This document shows, one piece after another, positions 1-8,871 of a stretch of 64,000 nucleotides of DNA. Under the pieces are notes generated by a model. The model made no database searches, was not told where the DNA came from, and worked only from the letters and a program-made list of their open reading frames with translations. The position numbers and the translations under genes are program-made. The number at the start of each line of letters is the position of its first letter. Positions within the stretch are counted from its first letter, which is position 1. Origin of the DNA: Bacteroidota bacterium (lineage in GTDB: Bacteria; Bacteroidota; Bacteroidia; Chitinophagales; BACL12); the NCBI GenBank assembly GCA_016706255.1, contig JADJJZ010000001.1, positions 293,466 through 357,465 on the forward strand, read 5' to 3'.

Positions 1-328
1 GACAATAGAGGTAATAAGGCGAGTTAACATCACCGTTATCCAATTTATCTAAACGTATAGCCTTGTTGGGTTCCAGCTTATCGAATTCCGCTTCGTTTTC
101 GTTGATATAGGTGGTTAAAAAATCAATGTAATTTTCAACGTAATACGGAATGAGGTTTTTCGGATTTTCCTTTTTTTCTAATTCAAGTAATTGTTTGCCT
201 TTCGCAAAACGAAGTTCCTGAATATTGGTATAGGCATCGATACAGCGCTGATTAAAATCATACTGTTGCGCTTTACCGGTAAATGGTAACAAAAATGCCA
301 TGAAGAATATAAAAAAATATTGCTTCAT
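1..328 (-). CDS. Partial secreted protein of unknown function (N-terminus only)
   Basis: The reading frame starts with ATG at 328 and runs off the left edge of the window. The N-terminus (MKQYFFIFFMAFLLPFTGKA then QQYDF) is a clear signal peptide with an Ala-Gln cleavage site typical of Bacteroidota exported proteins. The following ~85 residues are helical and charged (for example FAKGKQLLELEKKENPKN), which could be the first TPR-like helices of a longer protein. It starts 29 bases beyond the stop of the zinc-ribbon gene on the same strand and may be co-transcribed with it. I do not recognise the family, and the C-terminus is missing. Confidence 0.6.
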   Translation of the reverse strand, partial: MKQYFFIFFMAFLLPFTGKAQQYDFNQRCIDAYTNIQELRFAKGKQLLELEKKENPKNLIPYYVENYIDFLTTYINENEAEFDKLEPNKAIRLDKLDNGDVNSPYYLYC

Positions 329-357
329 GGCATTTGAAAATTATGTTTAAAATTAAA

Positions 358-1101
358 TTATGAATCCATTGCAGTTTCATCCACGAGGATGCGGCCGCAG
401 TGTTCGCAAATAATAATTTTTTTAGCTTGTTTTATTTCCGCCTGACGCTGAGGTGGAACTACTGCGTAACAACCGCCACATGAGTTACGTGAAACGGCAA
501 CTACAGCTAAACCGTTGCGGTATGATGAACGGATACGATAATAAGCACCCATTAAACGTTCTTCAATTTCCTTTTCAGCTTTTTCTGCTTTTTTAGCAAA
601 ATCAGCTTCTTCTTTTTCCGTTTCTTCGATGATGCGTTCTAATTCTTCTTTTTTCTTTTTCAGGTCTTTTTTCTTGTTTTCAAAAACCTCTTTTGCATCT
701 TCAATTGCTTTTGCTTTTGCATCTTTCAAAAAGCCGGCTTCTTTGATTTTTTTCTCACACAATTCGATATCCAGTTTATTCAACTCGATTTCTTTTGTTA
801 AAGCATCAAATTCACGACTGTTTTTAACTGCATTTTGCTGCGTCTCATATTTTTTAATCTGAGTTTTAGCATTTGCAATAGTGGTTTTACGGCCTGAAAT
901 GTCGCTTTCAATCTCTTTCAACTCCGATTCGAGTTTGTGCATCCGCGTTTCAAGACCAACAATTTCATCTTCTAAATCGCTCACCTCCATAGGAAGTTCG
1001 CCCTTTAAAATGGTAATGTCGTCGATTTTGGAATGTATCTTCTGCAATTTCCAAAGCGCCTGTAAGCTTTCTTTTATTGATAATTCCTTCACTGCTGCCA
1101 T
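358..1101 (-). CDS. Coiled-coil protein with C4 zinc ribbon (CT398/DUF164 type)
   Basis: This is a 247-residue cytoplasmic protein. Residues ~10-180 are a long Lys/Glu-rich coiled coil. Residues ~205-245 form a C4 zinc ribbon, with one CGGC pair (SCGGCYAVV) and a second CEHC pair followed by GRILVD. This architecture matches the zf-RING_7 / CT398-like family, which is proposed to bind nucleic acid; its exact role is not settled. It lies 3 bp downstream of the Nif3-family gene on the same strand, a pairing commonly seen in Bacteroidota that suggests one transcript. The length fits the family and there are no frame problems. Confidence in the family is high; function is open. Confidence 0.85.
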   Translation of the reverse strand: MAAVKELSIKESLQALWKLQKIHSKIDDITILKGELPMEVSDLEDEIVGLETRMHKLESELKEIESDISGRKTTIANAKTQIKKYETQQNAVKNSREFDALTKEIELNKLDIELCEKKIKEAGFLKDAKAKAIEDAKEVFENKKKDLKKKKEELERIIEETEKEEADFAKKAEKAEKEIEERLMGAYYRIRSSYRNGLAVVAVSRNSCGGCYAVVPPQRQAEIKQAKKIIICEHCGRILVDETAMDS

Positions 1102-1104
1102 AAT

Positions 1105-2199
1105 TTATAGGTAGTTAATAGGATTAGTGTTAATTTTTGACAAATGAACCGCAAAGGTAGCAAATTTTTTCATCAATAAGTCGGAAATCAATTCAATTGT
1201 GTATTGCTCGCTCTCATAATGCCCGATATCTGCAATCACTAAACGGCTGTCGGCGTCAAAAAACTCGTGGTACTTGAAATCAGCCGAAACATACACATCA
1301 GCACCTGCTGCAATGGCATCTTTAAGCAAAAACGCCCCGGAACCGCCACACAGTGCGACTTTCCGAACCGGCTTACCCGATAACTTGGTATGTCGAACTG
1401 CCCCGCATTGCATAGTTTGCTTCAGTTTTTGCAGGAATTCCATCTCCTCCATAGGTGTTTCATAAACCCCAACCAAACCCGCTCCTACATCCTGAAATTT
1501 ATTGTCTAAACTGTATATGTCGTAAGCTACCTCTTCATAAGGATGTACCTTTATTAAGGCGGCCAGTAGTTTAGACTGAAGGTAACTTGGGAATATTACC
1601 TCTATTCGCTCCTCATTTTCAAAATGGTCCTCCCCTATGGTGCCCACGTAGGGATTTGTAGTAGCATCACCCCTAAAAGTGCCTGTTCCTTCAACGCTGA
1701 AGCTGCAATGGTCATAATGACCAATATGTCCGCCACCGGCTTCAAACAGCGCAAAACGCACGTCACCGGCATTGGCAACAGGTGCAAAAGTGACCAGTTT
1801 TTTTAAAATGCCTTGTTTGGGAGATAGCACCCTGGTAGAAATAAGGCCTAGTTTTTCCGCAATTTTAGCATTTACACCATGACGAACATTGTCAAGGTTG
1901 GTATGGATGGCATAAATCGCGATATCATGTTTAATGGCTTTAATAATGGTCCTTTCGATGTAATTATTGCCATTCAGTCGTTTTAACCCGCCAAAAATGA
2001 TGGGATGATGGGCAATTACCAGATTACAATTTAATGTTATCGCCTCATCTATAACCGACTCCAGCGAATCGAGACAAATCAGCGCACCAGTAACTTCAGT
2101 TTTGCGATTTCCGGTAAGCAGTCCGGCGTTGTCGTAACCTTCCTGTAATGACAGCGGGGCGATTGTTTCGAGATAACTTACTATATCCTGAATGGTCAT
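1105..2199 (-). CDS. Nif3-like dinuclear metal centre protein (YbgI/YqfO family)
   Basis: This 364-residue protein belongs to the NIF3/DUF34 family. Metal-binding landmarks are visible: AHHPIIFGG near residue 65, the AIHTNLDN segment near residue 97, and a C-terminal IGHYESE motif (H and E ligands) near residue 327. At 364 residues it is the long form, with a central inserted PII-like domain (~125-230) as in Bacillus YqfO; short forms such as E. coli YbgI are ~250 residues. Database names such as 'GTP cyclohydrolase 1 type 2 homolog' rest on weak evidence and I do not adopt them. The gene is translationally close to the zinc-ribbon gene downstream. Family assignment is firm and the physiological role unknown. 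Confidence 0.9.
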   Translation of the reverse strand: MTIQDIVSYLETIAPLSLQEGYDNAGLLTGNRKTEVTGALICLDSLESVIDEAITLNCNLVIAHHPIIFGGLKRLNGNNYIERTIIKAIKHDIAIYAIHTNLDNVRHGVNAKIAEKLGLISTRVLSPKQGILKKLVTFAPVANAGDVRFALFEAGGGHIGHYDHCSFSVEGTGTFRGDATTNPYVGTIGEDHFENEERIEVIFPSYLQSKLLAALIKVHPYEEVAYDIYSLDNKFQDVGAGLVGVYETPMEEMEFLQKLKQTMQCGAVRHTKLSGKPVRKVALCGGSGAFLLKDAIAAGADVYVSADFKYHEFFDADSRLVIADIGHYESEQYTIELISDLLMKKFATFAVHLSKINTNPINYL

Positions 2200-2256
2200 A
2201 CCTGCGAAATTAGGAAAATATGTTTCAGTAAGCCAAAAATCAGTTACTGGAAAATC

Positions 2257-2973
2257 TTATTTATGGCAATTGATTCCACCTTGTTCCGCTGTGATTTGTG
2301 CGTTGGTGTTTATTTGAGGACTAACGTATGGAATGCCGAGATTTAATCCGCGCAGAATTAATAACACGCCAATAACCACACTAAAAGCAGGGAGATATTT
2401 TCTGATTGCCAATTTTTTCTTCCAGCTTAAATAATTACCAAAAGCAGAAAATAAATAGAGCATAGGAAAAGTGCCAAGGCCAAATAACAACATATAAATA
2501 CCACCGGTTACAATTGCACCTCCGGCTACTGCTCCTGCTAATGCAAGATAAACTAACCCACAAGGTAATAGTCCATTAAAGAATCCTAAAATTGCAACTG
2601 ATTTAAATCCTGTTTGTGTTAATGCTTTTCCAATTTTATTTTTTACAAAATTGTTGTATCGCATTAACCAGGTAAATTTTGGCTGTGCAGATGACCATTG
2701 TTGAAAAAAAATAATGATTAAAACAATTAATCCGGAAACAATTGAAACAATTTGCTGCCATCCGGCAAATGCAAAACTCATTCCAATTGCTCCGAAAATT
2801 AATCCTAATAAAATATAGGCAAAAATGCGGGAAGCATTATATACCAGTCCATTCAAAAACGGATTTCCTTTATTTTGAAAATTAAATGATAACGCTAATG
2901 GTCCGCACATGCCAGCGCAGTGTAAACTACCGAATAAGCCGGTAACAAAAGCCGTTATCAATAATCCATTCAC
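2257..2973 (-). CDS. TauE/SafE-like membrane protein of the cbb3 oxidase locus
   Basis: This 238-residue polytopic membrane protein has about six predicted helices. The N-terminus contains GLFGSLHCAGMCGPLAL, a His/Cys-rich motif typical of the UreH/TauE-related proteins encoded after ccoG-ccoH (fixGH) in Bacteroidota and proteobacteria. A second conserved patch is GFFNGLLPCGLVYLALAGA. Members of this group have been linked to copper handling for cbb3 oxidase, and the CxxxC-type motif and position support the same role here by inference. Its start codon overlaps the stop of fixH by 4 bp, so the two are translationally coupled. The C-terminus is soluble and ends in CHK. It is probably not a sulfite exporter. 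Confidence 0.8.
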   Translation of the reverse strand: MNGLLITAFVTGLFGSLHCAGMCGPLALSFNFQNKGNPFLNGLVYNASRIFAYILLGLIFGAIGMSFAFAGWQQIVSIVSGLIVLIIIFFQQWSSAQPKFTWLMRYNNFVKNKIGKALTQTGFKSVAILGFFNGLLPCGLVYLALAGAVAGGAIVTGGIYMLLFGLGTFPMLYLFSAFGNYLSWKKKLAIRKYLPAFSVVIGVLLILRGLNLGIPYVSPQINTNAQITAEQGGINCHK

Positions 2974-3401
2974 AAAAACAACTCTTTTTCTGTGTAATAA
3001 TTTGTATTGTTATACACCCATTTTATTTTAACTGTATAAGCGCCTGTTGCAAACTGACTTTTGCTAAATGATTGCATGCCACTTGCATCTAATTTCAACG
3101 CTTGTCTGATATCATTTTCAGAATTGGATGCTTTATAAAAATACACCTCACCTGATGCAGCTCCTGCAAATTGTGCAGGAAATTGTAGAACCACTGCAGA
3201 CTGCTGAGCACTTACTTCAATTGAATCGTTGTATTGTGCAGCATTGTTGGAGGCATCAATCTGATCCTGGAATTTTAATTCTTCAGCATAATAATCAGGT
3301 GTTACCAAATCGTAATCCTGCTGAAAACTTTTTACAACCATAAATATCATAACCCCAACAAATGCGAGATATACAAATAATATTTTTTTACCCCAGTTCA
3401 T
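2970..3401 (-). CDS. ccoH: FixH family protein (CcoH), cbb3 oxidase assembly
   Basis: This 143-residue protein has one N-terminal membrane helix (residues ~6-24, KKILFVYLAFVGVMIFMVV) and a periplasmic Ig-like beta domain, the usual layout of FixH/CcoH. The motif SFQQDYDLVTPDYYAEELKFQ is typical of Bacteroidota members. CcoH is needed for stable assembly of cbb3-type cytochrome oxidase in other bacteria; here that role is inferred from family and position. It sits 4 bp after ccoG and overlaps the TauE-like gene by 4 bp, so these three genes look like one assembly operon downstream of the structural genes. Confidence 0.85.
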   Translation of the reverse strand: MNWGKKILFVYLAFVGVMIFMVVKSFQQDYDLVTPDYYAEELKFQDQIDASNNAAQYNDSIEVSAQQSAVVLQFPAQFAGAASGEVYFYKASNSENDIRQALKLDASGMQSFSKSQFATGAYTVKIKWVYNNTNYYTEKELFL

Positions 3402-3405
3402 AGTT

Positions 3406-4800
3406 TTATTTTTTTGGTGATGGTCCTAAAAATGATGCTTTTACCGTGCGTATTCTTTTTTCATCATTATACACACCGATTTCAAGGTCGGTTTGCATAC
3501 TTTTTATCTGGTCGCGTTTCATTACAATAAAGAAAGTACCTTCTGCAAGTGTTTCCTTTTGAACTGCAATTTCTTTCCCTATCATCTCCACACTGGCTTC
3601 TGCATTTTCCACTTTTAAATGTATCGGAAAACCTTCATGTGTTTTATTGGCAATTTTAATATTATACAGATTTGTAATATACACACTATCGCGTTTTTGA
3701 TATAATTGTCCTGAAGCACGTGTAATTGTGGCTGTTACATCTTTTCTTGTTGCCAGCATAATAGTTAATACGGCAACCAAAATAAATAACACCAGCGAAT
3801 ATGCTTTCATTCTTGATGTAAATTTTAATTTTTCGCCGGTAACAATATTATTTTCGGAAGTATATCTAACCAATCCTCTTGGTTTTTCAATTTTATCCAT
3901 AATACTATCACATGCATCAATACATGCTGTACAGTTTACACATTCCAACTGGGTTCCATTTCTGATATCAATACCGGTAGGGCAAACGCGTACACATAAA
4001 CCACAGTCAATACAGTCGCCTAATTGTTGCGGTGCTTCATCATGTTTATGATGTCCGCGCGGTTCACCGCGTTTGTAATCGTATGCAACAATTACTGAAA
4101 ACTTATCTAATAATACACCTTGTAATCGTCCGTAAGGGCATGCAAATGCACAAACTTGTTCACGTAAAAACGCAAATACGCCGTAAAACGCAACAGTAAA
4201 TACCAGCATTATGGCAAAACCGCCAATATGTTCTTTTAATGAACCTGTTGCAATTTCGAACACCTGATCTACACCAATAATATAGGCGAGGAAAGTATTG
4301 CCGACTAAAAATGAAAACAGAAAGAAAATTATCTGTTTACTCGCTTTTTTTATAATTTTTTCGGTAGTCCAGGGCGATTTGGCTAATTTACGTTGTTGTT
4401 CTGCTGTTCCTTCAATCCAATATTCGATTTTTCGAAACACCATTTCCATAAATACCGTTTGCGGACAAACCCATCCGCAAAATAACCTTCCGTAAAGTAC
4501 CGTAAAGAAAATAATAAACACCAGGAAGGTTAACATGCCCAGTGCAAATAAAAAGAAATCCTGTGGCCAGAATATTTGACCGAATAAAATAAATTTTCGG
4601 TCCGGAATATTGAACAGGAATAAAGGTTCACCATGAACCTGAATAAAAGGTAGTGTAAAAAATGCAATCAGATAGATATAACTGACAATAGAACGCCAAT
4701 TATAAAATCTTCCTGAGGGTTTTGACGCGAATACCCATTTTCTATGTCCTTCCTCATCAGCAGTATAGATGATGTCGCGAAAGGATTTTTGCTCTTCCAT
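3406..4800 (-). CDS. ccoG: CcoG/FixG, cbb3 oxidase accessory ferredoxin-like protein
   Basis: This is a membrane-bound iron-sulfur protein of 464 residues from the start chosen here. Visible features are several N-terminal helices; the CGWVCPQTVFMEMVFRKIE motif; CAFACPYGRLQGVLLDK; and a classic 2x[4Fe-4S] ferredoxin segment (CGLCVRVCPTGIDI then CVNCTACIDACD). A soluble Ig-like tail (~residues 370-464) follows. CcoG homologues reduce copper during cbb3 assembly in other bacteria. I place the start at the ATG at 4800 (MEEQKSFRDI) because the 10 codons before it (from 4830) look non-conserved. The gene follows ccoP after a strong hairpin and is tightly packed with ccoH. Confidence 0.93.
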   Translation of the reverse strand: MEEQKSFRDIIYTADEEGHRKWVFASKPSGRFYNWRSIVSYIYLIAFFTLPFIQVHGEPLFLFNIPDRKFILFGQIFWPQDFFLFALGMLTFLVFIIFFTVLYGRLFCGWVCPQTVFMEMVFRKIEYWIEGTAEQQRKLAKSPWTTEKIIKKASKQIIFFLFSFLVGNTFLAYIIGVDQVFEIATGSLKEHIGGFAIMLVFTVAFYGVFAFLREQVCAFACPYGRLQGVLLDKFSVIVAYDYKRGEPRGHHKHDEAPQQLGDCIDCGLCVRVCPTGIDIRNGTQLECVNCTACIDACDSIMDKIEKPRGLVRYTSENNIVTGEKLKFTSRMKAYSLVLFILVAVLTIMLATRKDVTATITRASGQLYQKRDSVYITNLYNIKIANKTHEGFPIHLKVENAEASVEMIGKEIAVQKETLAEGTFFIVMKRDQIKSMQTDLEIGVYNDEKRIRTVKASFLGPSPKK

Positions 4801-4899
4801 AAATTTATTTTTGCCCGCAGCATATTTCAACGATTAAAATATACTGTCTCTGAATTTTTCTGCCTGAATTACAATTGCATTGCTGAAATTGTATATTAA

Positions 4900-4935
4900 C
4901 TAAGCAGTTATCCCTGTTTAGGGACAACTGCTTAG
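4900..4935 (-). terminator. Strong hairpin between ccoP and ccoG
   Basis: An inverted repeat starts 7 bp past the ccoP stop. The outer stem CTAAGCAGTT pairs with AACTGCTTAG, then one mismatch, then TCCCT pairs with AGGGA, closing on a 4-nt loop. In the direction of transcription it is followed by a U-moderate stretch rather than a clean T-run. It may be a partial terminator or an mRNA-stability element that sets the ratio of structural (ccoNOQP) to assembly (ccoGH) transcripts. Confidence 0.6.
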
Positions 4936-4941
4936 CTGAGT

Positions 4942-6102
4942 TTATTTTATTACAGCCACTTTTAGTGTATCTGTTGCCAGTGTATCTAATGGTGTTGCTG
5001 TGGTATCTGTTGGAGCTGCACCACCTTCTACATAAAGGTCGCCCTGTTTTTCTTTAGGATTAGGCGGATTAGTTCCGTGTAATGATTTAATATAATTTGT
5101 TACTTCAAAAATTTGTTTTGCTGTTAATACGCCGTCCCATGCAGCCATTGCTTTTCCGGGAACACCATATTTTACAGTTTTAAACAAATCGTTTATTTTA
5201 CCGCCATGAATCCAAAAATCATCTGTTAAATTAGGACCTGCATCTCCACCGCCATCTGTTCTGTGACAGGTTGCGCAGTAATTATTAAATGTTGATTTTC
5301 CATTTGACAATACTGCAACATCGGTTGATAAAACCACAGTGTTTTCATCATAACTGGCAGATGCACTTGACAGGTAAGCAGCTAATTCAATTTCAGCTTT
5401 TTTTACTGATGCGTCGTATTCCTCAATTTGATTCATACCACCACCAATATTATAATACCATAAATACACAATGGCAAAACCGATAGTGAAAAAGAAAATA
5501 TATTGTAACCATGGTGGCATACTATTATCTAATTCATGTATTCCATCATAATCATGATCTTCAATTAATAATTCTTCTTCGCGTTCAATAGGCACTTTGT
5601 AGTTCCATTTATCCCACAATTTTGCAATCCATGTTTCATGTTTAACACCTGTTGCAACTTGTTCTGCTTTACTTAATTGCATGAGCATTAATGCCAGATA
5701 AGCAATTACACAAATTTCAATGGCAATTAAAATATATAATGGCAGAAAATCACTTTTCCAAAACGAACTGGCAGCAGATTCAGTAGCGGCAGCAGGTGTT
5801 CCCTGAGCCATTAAGTTACCTGTTGCTAATAATGTTATGGCAAGAATAACCAGCGATTTTAAATTACCGCTGTTCTTTTTCATGTCATTTATTTTTTTCT
5901 GACCGCCCCAAATTACTACTTCAGCTAATGCATATATTACATAAAATAATATAGCTGCCACTGCAATAAGAATCCAAAACGTGGTATCACTTAAATACCA
6001 GTTGCGGGGTGCCTGGGTTGTTGCCTGTGCCCAGATAGGTGAAGCCGAAAACAGCATTAATCCTGTAAGCAGCAATCCGGCATTGAGTTTTTTATTTTTC
6101 AT
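4942..6102 (-). CDS. ccoP: CcoP, c-type cytochrome subunit of cbb3 oxidase (one visible haem site)
   Basis: This 386-residue protein starts with a signal-like segment (residues 1-25, ending IWAQ), then a helix (~40-65), a second signal-like hydrophobic segment ending LMAQ (~85-100), a helix (~115-140), and a third helix (~198-220). The C-terminal cytochrome c domain has a single CATCH haem motif near residue 275, with GDAGPNLTDDFWIHGG after it. Methionines for axial ligation are available (GKAMAAWDG). Proteobacterial CcoP usually has two haems; the single-haem form with an N-terminal FixP-like domain is usual in Bacteroidota. It passes electrons towards CcoO/CcoN in the inner membrane. It is 12 bp after ccoQ in the same operon. 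Confidence 0.9.
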   Translation of the reverse strand: MKNKKLNAGLLLTGLMLFSASPIWAQATTQAPRNWYLSDTTFWILIAVAAILFYVIYALAEVVIWGGQKKINDMKKNSGNLKSLVILAITLLATGNLMAQGTPAAATESAASSFWKSDFLPLYILIAIEICVIAYLALMLMQLSKAEQVATGVKHETWIAKLWDKWNYKVPIEREEELLIEDHDYDGIHELDNSMPPWLQYIFFFTIGFAIVYLWYYNIGGGMNQIEEYDASVKKAEIELAAYLSSASASYDENTVVLSTDVAVLSNGKSTFNNYCATCHRTDGGGDAGPNLTDDFWIHGGKINDLFKTVKYGVPGKAMAAWDGVLTAKQIFEVTNYIKSLHGTNPPNPKEKQGDLYVEGGAAPTDTTATPLDTLATDTLKVAVIK

Positions 6103-6114
6103 CTCAATGGTTAT

Positions 6115-6300
6115 TTAATTATTTAAATTATTAGGGTTACTATTATCCAAAGGAATATTTCTGATTTCATCAATAGATGATTTATCCATTTTCTGAACCC
6201 AATAAAATAATCCGATAAAAAAGACAAAGAATATGAACAGTGAGATAATTGGATAAATACTCACTCCATCAATGTCCGACAAATAATGCATGAAGTTCAT
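6115..6300 (-). CDS. ccoQ: CcoQ-like small subunit of cbb3 oxidase
   Basis: This 61-residue protein has one transmembrane helix (residues ~17-36, PIISLFIFFVFFIGLFYWV) followed by a short charged, Asn-rich tail. Size, topology and its position between the CcoNO and CcoP genes identify it as CcoQ/FixQ, a small subunit thought to stabilise the oxidase. It sits 5 bp after the ccoNO stop and 12 bp before ccoP, so it is part of the structural operon. The sequence itself is too short and variable for a firm match without the context. Confidence 0.8.
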   Translation of the reverse strand: MNFMHYLSDIDGVSIYPIISLFIFFVFFIGLFYWVQKMDKSSIDEIRNIPLDNSNPNNLNN

Positions 6301-6305
6301 AGTCT

Positions 6306-8453
6306 TTATTTTTTAACTTGATTTTGCAAATTGGTTTCTGTATTAATATCTACACCTAAACGCTGCAAGTAGGCTATCAGGGCGATAATTTCGGCAGTAC
6401 TTGATGATTCAATTTCTTTTTCAGTTTGCAGATTCGCTGCAATTTGATCAGCTTGTTTCATCAAATCCTGATTGGCAATTTTATCATATCCTTCCGGATA
6501 TGGAACACCCAATTTTTGCATTACTCTGATTTTAGCAGCAGTAGTACTGGTATCCAGCTCATTTTTATGTAACCATGGATATGGAGGCATAACACTTCCT
6601 GTGGAAACTTCACCAGGATTGAGCATATGCATATAATGCCATGAATCATTTTTCTTTAATGTTCCCACACCTTCACGTGCTAAATCCGGTCCGGTACGTT
6701 TTGAACCCCATTGGAATGGATGGTCATAAACAAATTCACCGGCTTTACTATATTCACCGTATCGTTTTACTTCACTTCTAAACGGACGTACCATTTGTGA
6801 GTGACACACATAACAACCTTCGCGCACATAAATATCACGACCTTGTAATTCGAGTGGTGTATATGGTTTAACACTGGCAATAGTTGGAATATTTGATTTA
6901 ATTAAGAAAGTTGGTACCAATTCAATTACACCGCCGATAATTACCATCACTAAAGCAAGAATCATAAATTGAACAGGTCTTCTTTCGAGTGGACGATGCC
7001 AGAATTCACCTTTAGGTTTATTATAGGTTTTAGCCATTGCAGGAACTTCAACATCTTCATTTGCAAGGAATGAACCTTGTTTAGCAGTTTTAATTAAGTT
7101 CCATGCCATTACAAACACACCAATTAAATATAATGTACCACCTATTGAACGCAGTGCATACATACCTTTTAATTGTGTACTTGTTTCAAGGAAAGTATAA
7201 GATAAATTTCCTTCCGGAGTAAAATCTTTCCACATTAATGCCTGCGTAAATCCACTCCAATACATTGGCACAGCATAAACTAATATACCTAATGTACCAA
7301 TCCAGAAATGGAAATTCGCTGCTGATTTTGAATAGATATTTGTTCTCCACATTTTTGGAATTAACCAATATAAAATACCAAATGTGAGGAAACCATTCCA
7401 TCCTAATGCACCAATATGCACGTGAGCAACAATCCAGTCGGTAAAGTGACCAATTGCGTTTACGTTTTTGAGTGATAACATTGGGCCTTCAAAAGTTGAC
7501 ATACCGTAAGCTGTTACGGCAACAACCATGAATTTTAATACAACATCTTCACGTACTTTATCCCATGCACCACGCAAGGTTAACAAACCATTCACCATAC
7601 CACCCCATGAAGGTGCAATCAACATAATTGAAAATACGGTTCCTAAAGTTTGTGCCCAATGTGGCAATGCAGTATATAATAAGTGGTGAGGTCCTGCCCA
7701 GATGTATAAAAATATTAATGTCCAAAAGTGTACGATAGATAATTTATAAGAATATACCGGACGGTTGGCAGCTTTAGGAAGAAAATAATACATCAATCCT
7801 AAATAAGGTGTGGTTAAGAAAAATGCCACCGCATTGTGTCCATACCACCACTGCACTAATGCATCCTGCACACCCGCATAAATCGGATAACTTTTTGTAA
7901 GTGAAATTGGAATTTCAAGTGAGTTAACAATATGCAACATAGCAACCGTTACCAGGGTAGCAATGTAGAACCAGATACCCACATAAATGTGGCGTTCTCT
8001 TCTTTTAATGATGGTACCCATCATGTTAATACCAAAGATTACCCAAACCAATGTAATTAATATGTCGATTGGCCATTCCAATTCAGCATACTCTTTACCG
8101 GTTGTGATACCCATTGATAATGAAAGTGCAGCAAGCACAATAATTAACTGCCAGGCCCAGAAATGCAGTTTACTTAAAAAATCGCTCAACATACGTGTTT
8201 TACACAAACGCTGCAGCGAATAATAAACGCCCATAAAAATACCATTACCCACAAATGCAAAAATCACGGCATTCGTGTGAATTGGTCTGTCCCGGCTAAA
8301 TGTGAGTTGAGGAATTCCCATGTTGAGTTTTGGAAACACTAATTCAAGTGCAATCCACAAACCCACTGTCATTCCAATAATACCCCAAAAAACAGTGGCT
8401 ACCGCGAACTGTTTTACAATTTTGTTGTCATAACTGACTTTTACGTAATCCAT
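6306..8453 (-). CDS. ccoNO: Fused CcoN-CcoO, catalytic and mono-haem subunits of cbb3 oxidase
   Basis: This 715-residue protein joins two subunits that are separate in proteobacteria. Residues ~1-460 are the 12-helix haem-copper oxidase subunit I (HTNAVIFAFVGNGIFMGVYY; WWYGHNAVAFFLTTPYLG; GPHHLLYTALPHWAQTLG; VAHVHIGALGWNGF), with His ligands for low-spin haem, haem b3 and CuB. Residues ~480-715 are CcoO: a membrane anchor, then the CYVCHS haem c motif near residue 545 followed by QMVRPFRSEV. The fusion is known in Bacteroidota. It reduces oxygen at low concentrations and pumps protons. It is spaced 3 bp from ccoS and 5 bp from ccoQ. The reading frame is intact. Confidence 0.95.
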   Translation of the reverse strand: MDYVKVSYDNKIVKQFAVATVFWGIIGMTVGLWIALELVFPKLNMGIPQLTFSRDRPIHTNAVIFAFVGNGIFMGVYYSLQRLCKTRMLSDFLSKLHFWAWQLIIVLAALSLSMGITTGKEYAELEWPIDILITLVWVIFGINMMGTIIKRRERHIYVGIWFYIATLVTVAMLHIVNSLEIPISLTKSYPIYAGVQDALVQWWYGHNAVAFFLTTPYLGLMYYFLPKAANRPVYSYKLSIVHFWTLIFLYIWAGPHHLLYTALPHWAQTLGTVFSIMLIAPSWGGMVNGLLTLRGAWDKVREDVVLKFMVVAVTAYGMSTFEGPMLSLKNVNAIGHFTDWIVAHVHIGALGWNGFLTFGILYWLIPKMWRTNIYSKSAANFHFWIGTLGILVYAVPMYWSGFTQALMWKDFTPEGNLSYTFLETSTQLKGMYALRSIGGTLYLIGVFVMAWNLIKTAKQGSFLANEDVEVPAMAKTYNKPKGEFWHRPLERRPVQFMILALVMVIIGGVIELVPTFLIKSNIPTIASVKPYTPLELQGRDIYVREGCYVCHSQMVRPFRSEVKRYGEYSKAGEFVYDHPFQWGSKRTGPDLAREGVGTLKKNDSWHYMHMLNPGEVSTGSVMPPYPWLHKNELDTSTTAAKIRVMQKLGVPYPEGYDKIANQDLMKQADQIAANLQTEKEIESSSTAEIIALIAYLQRLGVDINTETNLQNQVKK

Positions 8454-8456
8454 ACG

Positions 8457-8639
8457 TTACTTTTTGGTTTTAGTAGATGTTGTTGCTTGAGATTTTACCT
8501 GTTGATCGTCGAATAACATTCTTACACCGGGTGTGTAATCATCTTCATACTGGCCTTTTTTTACTGACCAAATGAAGGCAACCAAAAATCCTCCGGCTAC
8601 CAAAATGCTTGCTCCAATTAACAGAATTATTACGCTCAT
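8457..8639 (-). CDS. ccoS: CcoS, cbb3 oxidase maturation protein
   Basis: This 60-residue protein has one N-terminal helix (residues 1-25) followed by WSVKKGQYEDDYTPGVRMLFDD, which matches the conserved CcoS/FixS core (a 'GQ-DD-P-R-L-DD' pattern). CcoS is required for haem and copper insertion into cbb3 oxidase in other bacteria. It is the first gene of the structural operon here, 3 bp before ccoNO, and its upstream region carries a Crp/Fnr-type palindrome. Confidence 0.88.
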   Translation of the reverse strand: MSVIILLIGASILVAGGFLVAFIWSVKKGQYEDDYTPGVRMLFDDQQVKSQATTSTKTKK

Positions 8640-8667
8640 AATCAGGTGCTAAGTTGACTCAGTAACT

Positions 8668-8715
8668 ATTGGATACAGATGACATACTTCACACCAAATG
8701 GTGATTTATGTCACC
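8668..8715 (-). promoter_or_regulatory. Putative Crp/Fnr-type operator and promoter of the ccoS-NO-Q-P operon
   Basis: The 16-bp palindrome GGTGATTTATGTCACC (8700-8715) has perfect half-sites GGTGA/TCACC with a 6-bp spacer. Reading leftwards, a weak -7-like TATCCAAT follows at 8675-8668, placing the palindrome centre about 40-45 bp upstream of a likely start of transcription, as expected for a class II Crp/Fnr activator site. Two near-identical sites occur at 11339 and 17197. The binding protein is inferred, not shown. Confidence 0.65.
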
Positions 8716-8871
8716 TTATTGTGCTTGTTGTGCCGCATCGAAAAAACATCTTATTGAAAACCGGGGTGGAGAAACCTAATGCAGGATTGCATTTTAGGAT
8801 TAAAAACATAAAAAAATTCAAACTCCATGTTAGGGGTTCCTAGAATTTATTAATTACACAATTGTCACAAA

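Noticed and set aside
2257..2973. Sulfite exporter
   Set aside because: Family names mention TauE/SafE, but the position after ccoG-ccoH and the His/Cys motif suggest a role in oxidase assembly instead.
6306..8453. CcoN-CcoO fusion as an assembly artefact
   Set aside because: The frame is continuous, both domains are intact, and the fusion is a known Bacteroidota arrangement.
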